Part shown: positions 39,627-47,509 of the stretch, one piece after another
Position numbering within the stretch: position 1 is the first letter of the stretch
Layout: every line of letters starts with the position of its first letter
Assembly (NCBI RefSeq): GCF_007829875.1
Contig: NZ_VIWV01000001.1
Location: forward strand, 2,636,501-2,700,500
DNA from: Streptomyces capillispiralis
GTDB taxonomy: Bacteria; Actinomycetota; Actinomycetes; Streptomycetales; Streptomycetaceae
Direction of reading: 5' to 3'
Length of the DNA stretch: 64,000 nucleotides
Notes under the pieces: generated by a model
What the model was told of the DNA's origin: nothing
The model's database searches: none
The model's input: only the letters and a program-made list of their open reading frames with translations
Program-made: the position numbers and the translations under genes

Positions 39627-40454
39627 ATGGACACCAGGCTAGCCGAGATCAAGAAGGCCCTGGGGAAGCCTTACTACGAAGCTTCGGACACCCTCCTTTA
39701 CCAAGGCGACAGTGTGGAAATGCTGAAGTTGGTACCTCAGCAAATCTTCGACCTAACCGTGACCAGTCCACCGTACAACATCGGCAAAGAGTACGAGAAT
39801 ATCCTGTCGATCAGCGAGTACGTGGCTTGGTGCGAGACGTGGATGACTCGCATCTACGATGCCACGACCCCCGGAGGTGCCTTCTGGCTAAATGTTGGCT
39901 ATGTTCCGGTTCCGGAGAAGGGGAAAGCCGTACCAATCCCGTACCTGCTCTGGGATAAGTCTCCTTTTTACATGATACAAGAAGTGGTGTGGAATTACGG
40001 AGCTGGGGTCGCCTCGCGCAAGTCATTTTCTCCACGGAATGAAAAGTTTCTATGGTACGTTCGCGACCCGAGCAAATATTACTTCGACTTGGACTCCGTG
40101 CGCGACCCGAATGTGAAGTACCCCAATCAGAAGAAAAATGGGAAGCTGAAGTGCAACCCGCTCGGCAAGAACCCCACAGACGTGTGGCAGTTTCCCAAGG
40201 TGACTTCGGGAGCCAAAAGGTCCAGCGTCGAGCGCACTGCACATCCAGCGCAATTCCCAACCGCAGTAATCGACCGAGTGATTAAGGCATGCAGCCCCTC
40301 CGACGGCGTTGTTTTGGATCCCTTCCTCGGATCGGGTACCACTGCGGTCGTGGCAAGACAACAAGGTCGCTGCAGTGTTGGTTTTGAGCTTCGACAGGAC
40401 TACCTTGACATTGCGGTAGAGCGACTCGAGACAGACACTCAGTCGCTCTTCTAG
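39627..40454 (+). CDS. Type II DNA methyltransferase, beta class (probably N4-cytosine)
   Basis: 275 residues from ATG 39627 after AAGGGGAAACT. Motif IV is VTSPPYN (T46-Y50) and motif I is DPFLGSGTT from D231, so order IV before I defines the beta class. TSPPY favours N4-cytosine over N6-adenine. The target-recognition region lies between them (~110-205). Base composition and codons differ from the host: CTA, ATA, AGG, AGA and TTT are frequent. Convergent with a PD-EXK nuclease gene, sharing a terminator, as in a restriction-modification pair. Confidence 0.92.
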   Translation: MDTRLAEIKKALGKPYYEASDTLLYQGDSVEMLKLVPQQIFDLTVTSPPYNIGKEYENILSISEYVAWCETWMTRIYDATTPGGAFWLNVGYVPVPEKGKAVPIPYLLWDKSPFYMIQEVVWNYGAGVASRKSFSPRNEKFLWYVRDPSKYYFDLDSVRDPNVKYPNQKKNGKLKCNPLGKNPTDVWQFPKVTSGAKRSSVERTAHPAQFPTAVIDRVIKACSPSDGVVLDPFLGSGTTAVVARQQGRCSVGFELRQDYLDIAVERLETDTQSLF

Positions 40455-40463
40455 AACACGCGG

Positions 40464-40496
40464 ACTCCCGGAGGTTCGATCAGGGCCTCCGGGAGT
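40464..40496. terminator. Shared terminator of methyltransferase and nuclease genes
   Basis: 11-bp perfect arms ACTCCCGGAGG (464-474) and CCTCCGGGAGT (486-496), loop 11 nt, followed on the plus strand by TCTTATTT. Sits in the 48-bp convergent gap. Confidence 0.88.
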
Positions 40497-40502
40497 TCTT
40501 AT

Positions 40503-41180
40503 TTAGTTCGCCGAATACAAGGTCAGCAATTGCGTATTGGCTACGATTGCCGGCAGGGAAGACTGTTGGCCGGTTTGAGAGGCTTGGGCAATCCAGTCCG
40601 TGTGATCTAGCCACCCGTAACGGATTAGCCGAATACGCGGGAGCCCCGCGGGTACATCACCCCACTTCTCGAAGTTGACCGCCACGTAGTAACCGTCCTT
40701 CGCCTTTTTGCCATTCCCCGGATTATCAACACCGAAGCTCCGATTGCCGAAGATCTGATCCCTGTGAGATGAGGTCTTTATTTCGATCGAGTACCTGAAG
40801 TCCGGTTGGTAAACAAGGTCCTTCTCAGCGGCTTTTGCGTCGGCCCGCCAATTAGGGTCACCCACTGCAAGCTCCAGTGGAATTAGAGCGTGAAGAAGAA
40901 ACCCCATGATTTGCGGACTAGGCCGAATGTCTACTCCTATCCGGAACCCACTTCCCAATGTGGATTCGAATATGGAGCGCCACGAGGAAAGGACGGCTTC
41001 AACCAGCGTTTCTCCGCTGAGGGGTTGCTGGGCAAGCAGGCTTCGCGTCACTTCGGGCCAATCATCACTATCCCATCCGAAGTAGGGGGAAGATGGTGTT
41101 TTTGGGCGCATCAACGTCCCACCCTTGCGATTGCCAACCCTTGCCTCGCTCACCCACTTGGGCCACTGTGCGTTGATCAC
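40503..41180 (-). CDS. Type II restriction endonuclease, PD-X6-EXK (possibly ScaI family)
   Basis: 225 residues from GTG 41180, or 202 from ATG 41111, which has the better site (AGGGTGGG). Catalytic motif QPDFRYSIEIKTS: D127, E133, K135, spaced exactly PD-x6-E-x-K. Then FGNRSFGVDNPGNGKKAKDGYYVAVNF. Size, the N4-type methylase partner and general look recall the ScaI nuclease of Streptomyces (AGT^ACT), an inference from memory. AT-richer than the host and rich in CTA/ATT. The 23-residue N-terminal difference is unresolved. Confidence 0.82.
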   Translation of the reverse strand: MINAQWPKWVSEARVGNRKGGTLMRPKTPSSPYFGWDSDDWPEVTRSLLAQQPLSGETLVEAVLSSWRSIFESTLGSGFRIGVDIRPSPQIMGFLLHALIPLELAVGDPNWRADAKAAEKDLVYQPDFRYSIEIKTSSHRDQIFGNRSFGVDNPGNGKKAKDGYYVAVNFEKWGDVPAGLPRIRLIRYGWLDHTDWIAQASQTGQQSSLPAIVANTQLLTLYSAN

Positions 41181-41287
41181 GGCGCTAGGGAACCACAGAT
41201 CGACCCACTGCGTGGACCATTCGTGGACTCAAGCCACTCGGTCCCGGGTATGGACCGCTGTGACCTGCCCAACCACCCGAACATCCC

Positions 41288-41314
41288 ACGGCCTCCGGAG
41301 CCGTGTGCGCAGGT
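41288..41314 (+). repeat. attR core of the AICE
   Basis: Identical to 29509-29535. Past the core the copy reads ACGAATGCTGGCATGGGCACC: relative to the tRNA it has lost the T-loop T, two T-stem bases and two acceptor-stem bases, so it could no longer complete a working tRNA. Confidence 0.9.
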
Positions 41315-42539
41315 ACGAATGCTGGCATGGGCACCCGGCATACGTGCTCAGGTGCTCCTGTCGCCAAGTGGGCGCGCTGAGGGCGTCTGCAGTGTGCCGC
41401 CGACGTCGATCTCTGCACTTCCCGGCATGAGCCGCCCGCGGCAGGGACACCTGGCGGGGGCTTCGTGGTCATGACACGGCCTTCGCATCACGGTCCGGCC
41501 GTGCGAAGGCTGTGAGGGCAAAAAAACAGTCCCCGGTAGTGCTGCACGTGTCCTGGAGCTTCAGTCGTCACTGTCACTCCGGTATCGCGCCGGCTTGCCG
41601 GGGGCCTAGACCACATCCTGTCCAAGCCACTCCGCCGACTAGACGTCCTCATCGACTTTGTGACTCTTTCGGTGTTGTGGCTTACTAATCAGACTAAGCA
41701 GGCTTTGCCCTGAGTCAATAGGCTCAGGGCATAGTTTCATGGATCACGCACGGGAGCGGTCCAGCGGTGGGCGGAGGATTCCTACGAGGTCCCGGTCGGC
41801 CTGGAGGTCGTGCGTCACGCCTCCTTCTCTCGGCCTCTGACCGGAGAAGGGCGCCACGCCTCCAAGGCGGGCATGTTCCGCTCAGCGGCCATCCGGCGGT
41901 TCATGTCCGAGGGCTGGCAGGGAGCTGCCCGTGGTCGGGCGCCGGAACGGGCAGTTCCACCTCGATGCCCTTGCGCCGCGCGAGCGTGACCGCCGTCGCC
42001 GCGCATCCCGCGGAGAGGGTGAGGCTCACGGGGCGCCCCGTCCGGCAGTTCAGGCGACCAGGTCGCGTGCGAACTCCGCGTACACAGCAGGTTCGAGCCG
42101 CCAGATTGGGCTCTGCCTCGAAGACCTCGACTCGCCGTAGGGAGAGGCGGCCGGCACCGTTCGACGGGTTTCACCGTGTCTCGTGTATGTGGTCGACGTA
42201 CATGCTCGTCGCCGATCCCTCTTCCCTCATCCGCCCGGCAGACGGATGGTAGGCAGGGCGTGGACGACCGGGTGATTTCGGCAGGGGTCGTCTTCGTCGC
42301 CGTGTCGGCTGTACCAGGTGGTAGCTACCGCCGATCTCTTCGGTCTCCCTGGCCGACGGCTCATCGGCGGTTCATCAGTTGCTCCGCGACCCGGGTGCGC
42401 ATCACGCTCGGGGCAAAGGGCGGGCTGGGCTGATTACGGGCGCAATCGACTCGGTCGGTGTCCGGGCGGGTGGTCGAAGGGGGTCTTTGCGTCGGATCTA
42501 TGCTTTGTGATTGCTCATTGAACTTTTTTGGGGGGTTAC
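41315..42539. other. Gene-poor segment after attR
   Basis: 1.2 kb without a supportable gene. It contains a 13-bp hairpin with one G-U (41475-41487 / 41502-41514) and a terminator-like stem TGCCCTGAG/CTCAGGGCA (41706-41714 / 41723-41731). An AT-rich patch lies at 41640-41740. Around 41950-42120 the minus strand has coding-like composition (SLTLSAGCAATAVTLARRKG) but is cut by stops: probably remnants of degraded genes. Confidence 0.5.
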
Positions 42540-42737
42540 ATGAACCAGGAGCCCGAGTTCGTCTCGTTCGTCAAGGGCTGCTTCGGTTGCCTGCTTTTCG
42601 TGTTGATCGCTTTCGTGATCGGCTCACTCGTGGTCCAGGCGGTGGGGCTGGGGACAGTGGTGTTCTTCGTGGTCTCCTGCGCCATCGTCCTGGGGGTCGT
42701 TTGGTATCAGTGGTCCACTTCCAAGAAGGGGGAATGA
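42540..42737 (+). CDS. Small two-helix membrane protein, unknown
   Basis: 65 residues from ATG 42540 (GGGGGG 4 nt before). Short acidic N-terminus (MNQEPEFVSF), then a hydrophobic region in two parts (CLLFVLIAFVIGSLVVQAVG and GTVVFFVVSCAIVLGVVWYQW) and a basic tail STSKKGE. The charge pattern suggests both ends may be inside. No family recognised and no operon partner. Confidence 0.6.
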   Translation: MNQEPEFVSFVKGCFGCLLFVLIAFVIGSLVVQAVGLGTVVFFVVSCAIVLGVVWYQWSTSKKGE

Positions 42738-43160
42738 CGGAGGCCGCTTGATGTGGCGTTGCCGTCGGAGCCGGGCCGGCCGGTCGGAAGAGCCGGGGCC
42801 GGCGGAGTGAGCGGACGGCTCCGGGTGCCTCGGTTCGCCGGCAAGAGCGGGCGTCACCCGGCGCACCGCAAGTCCATCGGCAGGGCTCGCCAGGCCGCGG
42901 GATCAAGGCGGTAGGCGTTGACCGGGCGGTGAGGGGCCGCGGCGTCGGTGTGCGGGCGGTCGGGCGGTCGGGCGGTCGGGCGGTTGGTATAGGGAAGGCC
43001 TATAGGGGCTGCTGGGATTTCGTCTTTGCCTCTCGTTCTTTCGCGGTTCTACCGTGAAATGGCTCGGCGAGGTGCTTGCCGTGGTTTCTTCGGGAATCGG
43101 GTTGTGGGAATTCTTCTTCTTTCGTCGAGCGGTGAACACGTGGACGAGAGGAATGGTGGC
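42738..43160. other. Intergenic region with octamer repeats and a short palindrome
   Basis: No gene is seen. CGGGCGGT occurs four times in tandem at 42953-42984. Directly after it, TATAGG-gaagg-CCTATA (42988-43004) is a 6-5-6 inverted repeat, a possible TetR-type operator for the SDR gene. A GAGAGG ribosome-binding site ends the region. Confidence 0.5.
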
Positions 43161-43937
43161 ATGGCCTCTATTGAGGGTGTGGCGGGGACGCGGGAACTCG
43201 CGGGGAAGCGGGCCCTGGTCACGGGTGGTACCCGTGGGATCGGGGCGGCCGTCGTGCGGCTGCTTCTGGACGCGGGGGCCGAGGTGCTCACGACCGCCAG
43301 GTCGGCGACGAGCACGGTGCCCGAGGGCGCGGCCTTCGTGCAGGCCGACGTGCGGACGCGGGCCGGGACGGAGGCGGTCGCCGCGGCCGCGCGGGACGTG
43401 CTCGGCGGGGTGGACGTCCTGGTCCACAACGCGGGCGGGGCACGGCCTCACCCCGCCGCCTCGGCCATTCCCGACGAGGAGTGGCAGGACGCCCTGGACC
43501 TGAACTACCTGGCGTCGGTGCGGCTGGACTCGCTGCTCGTTCCGGGGATGCGGGAGCGGCGTTCGGGGGTGGTCGTGCATGTCTCCTCGGCAGCGGTCCT
43601 CACGCCGGTGGGGCCGTTACTGCATTACGTGGCGGCGAAGGCGGCCCTGGAGACCTACAGCCGGGGGCAGGCCCTGGAGCTGGCTCCGTTCGGGATCCGC
43701 GTCAACACCGTCACTCCCGGCAGGGTGGCCACCCCCGGTGGCGAGGAGACGCGGGAGCGGTGGGCGCGCCTGAACGCCGCGCCGGGGCAGGTCAACGCCC
43801 ACGACACCGTGCCGCTGGGCCGCGACGGCCGTCCCGACGACATCGCCCACGCGGTGCTGTTCCTCGTGTCCGACCGGGCCGGCTGGCTGACCGGGAGCAA
43901 TCTCGTCGTGGACGGCGGCGAATTTCCCCGGGGATGA
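43161..43937 (+). CDS. Short-chain dehydrogenase/reductase
   Basis: 258 residues, ATG after GAGAGGAATGGTGGC. Classical SDR: cofactor loop TGGTRGIGAAVV, NAG motif HNAGGARPH, catalytic Ser in HVSSAAVLTPVGP and Y-x3-K as HYVAAKAAL, C-terminal LTGSNLVVDGGEFPRG. The Arg/Thr after the first Gly pair suggests NADP(H). Substrate unknown. A second SDR gene follows 143 bp downstream. Confidence 0.9.
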   Translation: MASIEGVAGTRELAGKRALVTGGTRGIGAAVVRLLLDAGAEVLTTARSATSTVPEGAAFVQADVRTRAGTEAVAAAARDVLGGVDVLVHNAGGARPHPAASAIPDEEWQDALDLNYLASVRLDSLLVPGMRERRSGVVVHVSSAAVLTPVGPLLHYVAAKAALETYSRGQALELAPFGIRVNTVTPGRVATPGGEETRERWARLNAAPGQVNAHDTVPLGRDGRPDDIAHAVLFLVSDRAGWLTGSNLVVDGGEFPRG

Positions 43938-43960
43938 CGCGGCGACGGTGCGGCATTTCT

Positions 43961-44016
43961 GGTTTCGGGTTTCGGGTTTCGGATTGTGGGTTGTGGGTTG
44001 TGGGTTGTCGGTTGCA
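43961..44016 (+). repeat. Degenerate heptamer tandem repeat between two SDR genes
   Basis: Eight consecutive 7-mers: GGTTTCG three times, GATTGTG, GGTTGTG twice, GGTTGTC, GGTTGCA. The tract is T/G-rich on one strand and far below local GC content. It ends 64 bp before the next start. Confidence 0.9.
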
Positions 44017-44080
44017 TTTCTGCGGGATTGCGGCCGGGGCTTTCGGGGATTTTGGCTAACGGGACGAGGGGATTTGGGGA

Positions 44081-44824
44081 ATGGGTCAGTTCAGCGGCAA
44101 GAATGTGGTGATCACGGGTGGTGGCAGCGGTATGGGGTTCGCCCTGGCGGAGCTGTTGGTGGGCGGTGGGGCCCGTGTGGTGATCACCGGGCGTTCCCGG
44201 GCGACGCTCGACGCGGCGCGGGAGCGGCTGGGCGGGAACGTGGTGGCCGTGCGGGGTGATGTGGCCTCGCTGTCCGACCTGGATGCCCTGGCGGACCGCG
44301 TGAAGGACGACCTCGGCTCGGTCGAGGGCCTGTTCGTCAACGCCGGCATCGCGCCCCTCACGCCCTTCGAGTCGACGACCGAGGAGATGTACGACGAGCT
44401 GTTCGCGATCAACGTCAAGGGCGCCTTCTTCACCGTGCAGAAGCTCGCCCCGCTGCTGAGCACGGGCGCCGGCGTCGTCCTCACCACCTCGATCGCGAAC
44501 GTCATCGGCATGCGCGAGACCAGTGTCTACGCGGCGGGCAAAGCGGCCCTGCGCTCGATGGCCCGCAGCCTCTCCCGTGAGCTGCTTCCGCGCGGCATCC
44601 GCGTCAACGCGGTGAGCCCCGGTCCCATCGACACGGGGATTCTGGAGAGCACGATGACGCGGGAGGCCGCCGAGGAGTTCAAGGCGCAGCGGGTCGCGGA
44701 CAACCCCATGCGGCGCTTCGGTACCCCCGAGGAGGTCGCCCGGGCGGCGGCGTTCCTCGCCTTCGACGCCACGTACACCACCGGCGCCGAGTTCGCCGTG
44801 GACGGGGGTGCCACCCAGCTCTGA
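44081..44824 (+). CDS. Short-chain dehydrogenase/reductase
   Basis: 247 residues, ATG with GGGGA upstream. Cofactor loop VVITGGGSGMGFALAELL, NAGIAPLTPFE, catalytic Ser in TTSIANVIGM, Tyr/Lys as SVYAAGKAALRS, C-terminal TTGAEFAVDGGATQL. Only moderately similar in motif wording to the preceding SDR, so not a recent duplication. Convergent with a LysR gene, which is a plausible regulator. Confidence 0.91.
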   Translation: MGQFSGKNVVITGGGSGMGFALAELLVGGGARVVITGRSRATLDAARERLGGNVVAVRGDVASLSDLDALADRVKDDLGSVEGLFVNAGIAPLTPFESTTEEMYDELFAINVKGAFFTVQKLAPLLSTGAGVVLTTSIANVIGMRETSVYAAGKAALRSMARSLSRELLPRGIRVNAVSPGPIDTGILESTMTREAAEEFKAQRVADNPMRRFGTPEEVARAAAFLAFDATYTTGAEFAVDGGATQL

Positions 44825-44930
44825 CATCCGCTCCGGCATCTGCTCTGCGAGCCGGTGCACTTCTTCCGGGTCGGTGAGCGGTGGGCCGAGGAGCCGCCGC
44901 CGGCGGCCGGCCGTCGCGCGTTCGCGGTGG

Positions 44931-45827
44931 TCAGGAGGCCGGTGCGTAGGAGGCGGGCTCGGACCAGGTCTCCTGGCGCAGGAGGTCGAGCAGGGTCCGC
45001 TCCGCCGGGCCCGCGCTGGGTCGGAGCACGGCGATGACGGGCTGGGTCAGGGCCGGGAACACGGGGCGTACGAGGTGTTCGTGGCCGTGGGGCACCGCTG
45101 AGGCGGGGACGAGGGTCGCTCCCAGTCCGTGGGCGGCCCAGCGGACGGCCGTCGCCGTCTGGGACACGCGGGCGGCCGTGGTCGGGGCCACGTCGTTGTC
45201 CCGCAGGACGTTCAGCAGGACGCCGTCGAGCGCGCTGTCGCGGTCGAACCGCACCCAGGGCTCCCCGGCCATTTTCCGCAGGTCGACGCGGTCCTCGGCC
45301 AGCTGCGGGTGACCGGAGCCCAGCACCACGACGAGTTCCTCGTCGCCGAGGTGGTGGGCGTCGGCGGGGCTGCGTTCGCACGCCGCCATCAGGGCGAGGT
45401 TCAGCACGCCCCGGCGGCACAGCCGGTCCAGCTCGGCGGAGCTCGGCTCCTCGAAGACGGTGACCTCCAGCCGTGGGTAGCGGCGGCGCAGTGCGCCCAG
45501 TGCGCGGGGCAGCTGTCGTGTGCCGAAGCCCATCTGCACCGCGACGACCACCTCGCCCACCAGGTCGTCGGCACCGGCCCGCGCCGTCGCCCTGGCCCGT
45601 CGTGACGCGTTCACCGCGACCTCCGCCTCGCGCAGGAACGCGCGGCCGACCGTGGTGGGTACCAGTCCGGTCGGGGTGCGGGCGAAGAGTTCCACGCCGA
45701 GTTCCCGCTCCAGGCTGCGGATCTGCTGGGACACCGACGGCTGGGCGACGTGCAGCAGTTCCGCCGCCGCCGTCACCGAGCCCTCGGCGGCGACGGCCAG
45801 GGCGTACTCGAACTGGCGCAGGCTCAT
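44931..45827 (-). CDS. LysR-family transcriptional regulator
   Basis: 298 residues from ATG 45827 (GGGAG upstream). HTH at ~1-60: LRQFEYALAVAAEGSVTAAAELLHVAQPSVSQQIRSLERELGVELF. Effector domain follows with LVGEVVVAVQMGFGTRQLPRAL and AERTLLDLLRQE near the end. The last residues of the gene converge on the SDR. Effector unknown. A GTC/GTG trinucleotide tract (about 45858-45889) lies upstream. Confidence 0.92.
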   Translation of the reverse strand: MSLRQFEYALAVAAEGSVTAAAELLHVAQPSVSQQIRSLERELGVELFARTPTGLVPTTVGRAFLREAEVAVNASRRARATARAGADDLVGEVVVAVQMGFGTRQLPRALGALRRRYPRLEVTVFEEPSSAELDRLCRRGVLNLALMAACERSPADAHHLGDEELVVVLGSGHPQLAEDRVDLRKMAGEPWVRFDRDSALDGVLLNVLRDNDVAPTTAARVSQTATAVRWAAHGLGATLVPASAVPHGHEHLVRPVFPALTQPVIAVLRPSAGPAERTLLDLLRQETWSEPASYAPAS

Positions 45828-46005
45828 CGGCTCCCGTCCCTCTCCGGGGCGCACCCCGTGGTCGTCGTGGTCGTCGTGATCGTCGTGGGTAACCCGGTGC
45901 CGCCGGCGGGGATTCCCGGGGCTCGTCGATCAGGACGTTCCGGTCCGGGTGGGGGCGGGGAGTGTCCCCCTGTCCCTGAGCGCGGGCGGGCGGCACGATG
46001 GCGGT

Positions 46006-46872
46006 ATGACGGAATCCACCGGCAGTGACGCGCGGGACGTGGTCAACCCGGAGCAGGCCGCGGCCTGGAACGGGTACGAGGGCCAGCACTGGGCCGAGCA
46101 CCAGGACCGGTACGACGCCCTCAACGACGGGGCCAACGCCCCGCTTCTGGATGCGGCGGCCCTGACGCCGGGTGACCGTGTCGTGGACATCGGGTGCGGG
46201 AACGGCCGGGTCACGCGGCTCGCCGCCGGGCGTGCGGCGTACGCGCTGGGTGTCGACCTGTCGGCGCCCATGCTGGAGCGGGCCCGGGCCAGTGCCGTCG
46301 CCGAGGGTCTGGAGAACGTGGAGTTCGTGCGGGCCGACGCGCAGGTGTACGGCTTCGAGGAGGCCCCGTTCGACGTGGCCGTCAGCCGGTTCGGCGTCAT
46401 GTTCTTCGCCGATCCGGTCGCGGGGTTCGCCACCATCGGGCGCGCGTTGCGGCCCGGTGGGCGGCTGGCCTTCGTCTGCCCGCGGAGCTTCGACCGCATG
46501 GACCAGTCGACGGTCTTCGCGGCGATCGGGAAGCACGTACGGCTGCCGGACCTGACGCGGGCGACCGGGCCGGGTCCGCAGGCCTTCGCGGAGCCCGGTC
46601 ACGCCCGGCGGGTGCTGGCCGGTGCCGGGTTCGAGGACGTGGCCGTCGAGGGTGTCGAGGCGGACCAGTACTGGGGTGTGGACGCCGACGACGCGGCCGG
46701 GTTCCTGTTCGGCTTCGGGCCGCTGCGGCACTGGTTGCGGGAGGCGGAGGCCGACGCGGCTACGGAGGAGCGGGCCCGGCGGGCGGCGGTGGAGGCCTTC
46801 CGCGCCTTCCAGGAGGACGACGGGGTGCGGCTCACCGGGCGTTACTGGCTGGTCACCGCCGGGCGGCCGTGA
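46006..46872 (+). CDS. Class I SAM-dependent methyltransferase
   Basis: 288 residues. SAM motif I VVDIGCGNGRVTRLAAG, motif II acidic LGVDLSAPMLERA, motif III ALRPGGRLAFVC. The N-terminal NPEQAAAWNGYEGQHWAEHQDRYDALN is the lead of the UbiE/Trm11-like small-molecule methylases. Substrate unknown. Its last 20 bp overlap the end of the convergent merR gene. Confidence 0.9.
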   Translation: MTESTGSDARDVVNPEQAAAWNGYEGQHWAEHQDRYDALNDGANAPLLDAAALTPGDRVVDIGCGNGRVTRLAAGRAAYALGVDLSAPMLERARASAVAEGLENVEFVRADAQVYGFEEAPFDVAVSRFGVMFFADPVAGFATIGRALRPGGRLAFVCPRSFDRMDQSTVFAAIGKHVRLPDLTRATGPGPQAFAEPGHARRVLAGAGFEDVAVEGVEADQYWGVDADDAAGFLFGFGPLRHWLREAEADAATEERARRAAVEAFRAFQEDDGVRLTGRYWLVTAGRP

Positions 46873-47257
46873 GGCGCCGGCCCAGCGTTTCCGCGAACTC
46901 CTCCGCCCGGGACAGCTGGGTGCGCAGGTCGGCCATGCGCTGCCGGGTGACCTGTTCGAAGCCGCGGATCCGGGCCAGCAGTTCCTCGCGCTCCGCGGGC
47001 GGCAGTTCCTCGTCGGCGTCGAGGCGGTCGGTGGCCTCCAGCAGGGTGCGCATCTCGTCGAGGGTGAAGCCGAGCGGCTTCATGCGGCGGATGACCATCA
47101 GGCGGGCGACGTCGGCCTCGGTGTAGAGGCGGAAGCCGCCCTGGGAGCGGGCGGAGGGGAGGACCAGGCCGGTCTCCTCGTAGTGCCGGATCGTGCGCAG
47201 CGACAGCTCGGTCCGTGCGGCGACCTCGCCGATCTGCATGTGCTGCTCGCTGCTCAC
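46853..47257 (-). CDS. MerR-family regulator
   Basis: 134 residues. N-terminal winged helix MQIGEVAARTELSLRTIRHYEETGLVLPSARSQGGFRLYTEADV, then a coiled-coil dimer helix and an Arg-rich tail. No Cys in the effector part, so not a metal- or redox-sensing type. Starts 53 bp from a 24-bp palindrome and is divergent from the SulP gene. Confidence 0.92.
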   Translation of the reverse strand: MSSEQHMQIGEVAARTELSLRTIRHYEETGLVLPSARSQGGFRLYTEADVARLMVIRRMKPLGFTLDEMRTLLEATDRLDADEELPPAEREELLARIRGFEQVTRQRMADLRTQLSRAEEFAETLGRRLTAARR

Positions 47258-47309
47258 TCGGGGCCTTCCTCACCTTCGCTGGGGCCGCCGCGTGGAGGGC
47301 GACGGCGAT

Positions 47310-47333
47310 CTCTACCCTAACGTTAGGGTAGAG
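47310..47333. promoter_or_regulatory. 24-bp perfect palindrome, MerR operator candidate
   Basis: Half-site CTCTACCCTAAC joined directly to its complement, centre at 47321/47322. It lies in the divergent gap between the MerR gene and the SulP gene. MerR proteins bind such palindromes in the long spacer of the promoter they control. Confidence 0.8.
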
Positions 47334-47509
47334 TCGTGGTGCTGTCGGGGCCGACGACGCCCCCGCACGGCTTCCCGCGCCGTGAGCCTCCATCATCCCC
47401 CGGCAATCGCCCGGTTCCGCACGAGTCACCGCGCTGCCGCCCACCGGCTTCACGGCCGGCCGCCCCGGCCGGTGACGCCTTCCTCCGAGTACGACAGGTT
47501 CCCTCCGTC

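Larger units (their letters stand above)
29509..41314. mobile_element. pSAM2-type AICE, ~11.8 kb, integrated in tRNA-Arg(CCG)
   Basis: Bounded by 27-bp direct repeats. It contains the modules expected of an actinomycete integrative and conjugative element: integrase and excisionase next to attL, a rolling-circle-type RepSA-like initiator, a run of spread genes, an FtsK-like TraSA for double-stranded transfer, an SCO3933-type protein, and a KorSA-like repressor. A Pif-like Nudix gene and regulatory genes read the other way. The attR end carries a methyltransferase/nuclease cargo of different base composition. All core genes look intact. Confidence 0.93.

Noticed and set aside
41515..41530. A-run after the 41475-41514 hairpin as a terminator
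   Set aside because: On the plus strand the run is A rather than T, so it would not give a U-tract; no gene ends there.
41950..42060. OsmC-like reading on the minus strand (SLTLSAGCAATAVTLARRKG)
   Set aside because: Resemblance is short and flanked by stops; noted as possible remnant only.
41767..42252. 161-codon plus-strand frame after attR
   Set aside because: Arg/Pro/Ser-rich text, no ribosome-binding site and no motif; more likely debris.
43961..44016. Telomere-like heptamers
   Set aside because: TTTCGGG resembles eukaryotic telomere units, but Streptomyces telomeres are palindromic and terminal; this tract is internal and intergenic.
44527..46731. 734-codon minus-strand frame spanning SDR end, LysR and methyltransferase
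   Set aside because: It crosses three real genes in other frames and shows no domain.
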